A model generated the notes under the pieces. It worked only from the letters and a program-made list of their open reading frames with translations, did not search any database and was not told the origin of the DNA. From positions 1 through 6,702 of the forward strand of contig CAOOMX010000053.1 of NCBI GenBank assembly GCA_948497845.1: a stretch of DNA of 6,702 nucleotides. The letters are read 5' to 3'. The stretch is from an uncultured Bacilli bacterium. Lineage in GTDB: Bacteria; Bacillota_I; Bacilli_A; RF39; UBA660. This document shows positions 6,481 through 6,702 of this stretch, one piece after another. Both the position numbers and the translations under genes were made by a program. How positions within the stretch are numbered: position 1 is the first letter of the stretch; each line of letters begins with the position of its first letter.

Positions 6481-6499
6481 TGTTAGCTGGTGGTATCAT
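6470..6499 (+). promoter_or_regulatory. Strong sigma-A promoter of the right-edge exported protein
   Basis: A perfect TTGACA (6470-6475), 18 bases, then TATCAT (6494-6499, 5 of 6) preceded by the extended -10 TG (6491-6492). Transcription would begin near 6506, giving a leader of about 49 bases. It is one of the best promoter matches in the window and is flanked by both palindromes. Confidence 0.75.
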
Positions 6500-6510
6500 T
6501 TGATAGTAGA

Positions 6511-6525
6511 CGTATTACAAATACG
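6511..6525. promoter_or_regulatory. Operator-like palindrome 2
   Basis: CGTATT-ACA-AATACG has the same arms as palindrome 1, with centres 45 bases apart. It covers about +5 to +20 of the forward transcript. Counting one flanking base each side, the two 17-base sites are inverted copies of each other (GCGTATT-N3-AATACGT against ACGTATT-N3-AATACGC). Confidence 0.75.
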
Positions 6526-6554
6526 CATTGTAAAAGAAGGGTAGTTGGAAGTAA

Positions 6555-6702
6555 ATGAGAATAAATGATGATAAAAAAAGAATTAGGCTAGCCATAATAG
6601 GAGTACTAACATTATTGCTAACCATTATCGGAGCAACATATGCCTACTTTGCAGCAGACCTAGGTGGAGGAACAAATGCGAATATTAATGCATCAACAGG
6701 AA
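6555..6702 (+). CDS. Exported protein with SipW/TasA-like N-terminus (3' end outside window)
   Basis: Too short for a usual ORF cutoff but clearly open to the window edge: 49 codons from ATG 6555. The N-terminus has charged residues (DDKKRIR), a hydrophobic core (residues about 12-27), then GATYAYFAADLGGG and a Thr/Asn-rich start NANINASTG. The G-x-T-x-A-x-F pattern after the core resembles signal peptides of TasA/camelysin-type proteins processed by SipW-like peptidases; an uncleaved membrane anchor is the alternative. GGAA (6547-6550) and GAAGGG (6536-6541) are imperfect ribosome binding sites. Leu is CTA at four of six codons and ACC, ATC, GCC, TAC and GAC appear, unlike the T-ending codons of neighbouring genes. 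The strong promoter, two operators and divergent HTH gene suggest a tightly controlled, highly expressed surface or matrix protein. The mature function cannot be seen. Confidence 0.7.
   Translation, partial: MRINDDKKRIRLAIIGVLTLLLTIIGATYAYFAADLGGGTNANINASTG

Noticed and set aside
6494..6505. Palindrome TATCA-TT-TGATA over the forward -10
   Set aside because: It is perfect but short and AT-rich and overlaps the -10 consensus. It could be a third binding site, yet chance is as likely.
6465..6526. Invertible promoter (phase-variation switch) flanked by inverted repeats
   Set aside because: The repeats do flank a promoter, but the segment between them is only about 28 bases, each repeat is itself palindromic, and no recombinase gene is visible. 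Operators explain the pattern better.
6515..6533. Inverted repeat TTACAA-N7-TTGTAA in the leader of the right-edge gene
   Set aside because: It overlaps operator 2 and is AT-rich, with no T-run or known riboswitch features, so I do not call it separately.
1..6702. CRISPR array, tRNA, rRNA, insertion sequence or prophage genes
   Set aside because: I saw no spaced direct repeats, tRNA cloverleaf, transposase-like protein or terminal inverted repeats in the window.

Overview
The window is AT-rich (about 30% G+C by eye, not computed) and reads cleanly with TAA, TAG and TGA as stops and TGG as Trp. Together with Shine-Dalgarno starts, sigma-A-like promoters, a class B sortase and a B. subtilis-like MutL C-terminus, this points to a walled, low-G+C Gram-positive (Bacilli-like) bacterium. 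An uncultured gut Bacilli lineage related to RF39 or Erysipelotrichales is possible, but that is inference. Seven genes lie on the plus strand and one on the minus strand, in a compact layout with no gene-free stretch over about 150 bases.

Left part (1-3136): the 3' end of mutL, closed by an intrinsic terminator, then a sortase locus. This pairs a secreted beta-helix-like surface protein ending in an NPKTND cell-wall sorting signal with a class B sortase gene right behind it. A small hairpin plus T-run lies between substrate and enzyme, and a terminator closes the unit.

Middle (3137-4916): an operon that starts at an extended -10 promoter. It encodes an unrecognised single-pass membrane protein with about seven units of 40 residues (probably an extracytoplasmic beta-propeller), then the conserved housekeeping pair yceD (DUF177) and rpmF (ribosomal protein L32). 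The membrane gene and yceD are tightly coupled: the yceD ribosome binding site overlaps the end of the membrane gene, and yceD starts at TTG. A terminator follows rpmF.

Right part (4917-6702): a monocistronic AI-2E/PerM-family membrane protein ends at a bidirectional terminator facing a small convergent HTH (XRE-like) regulator gene. Divergent from the regulator, and running off the right edge, is an exported protein with a SipW/TasA-like N-terminus and a codon choice unlike its neighbours. The intergenic region between them is the most interesting part of the window. It holds two copies of the palindrome CGTATT-N3-AATACG, one over the -35 of the forward promoter and next to the regulator's own promoter, the other just downstream of the forward -10. 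This looks like a compact repressor-controlled divergent switch for a surface or matrix protein.
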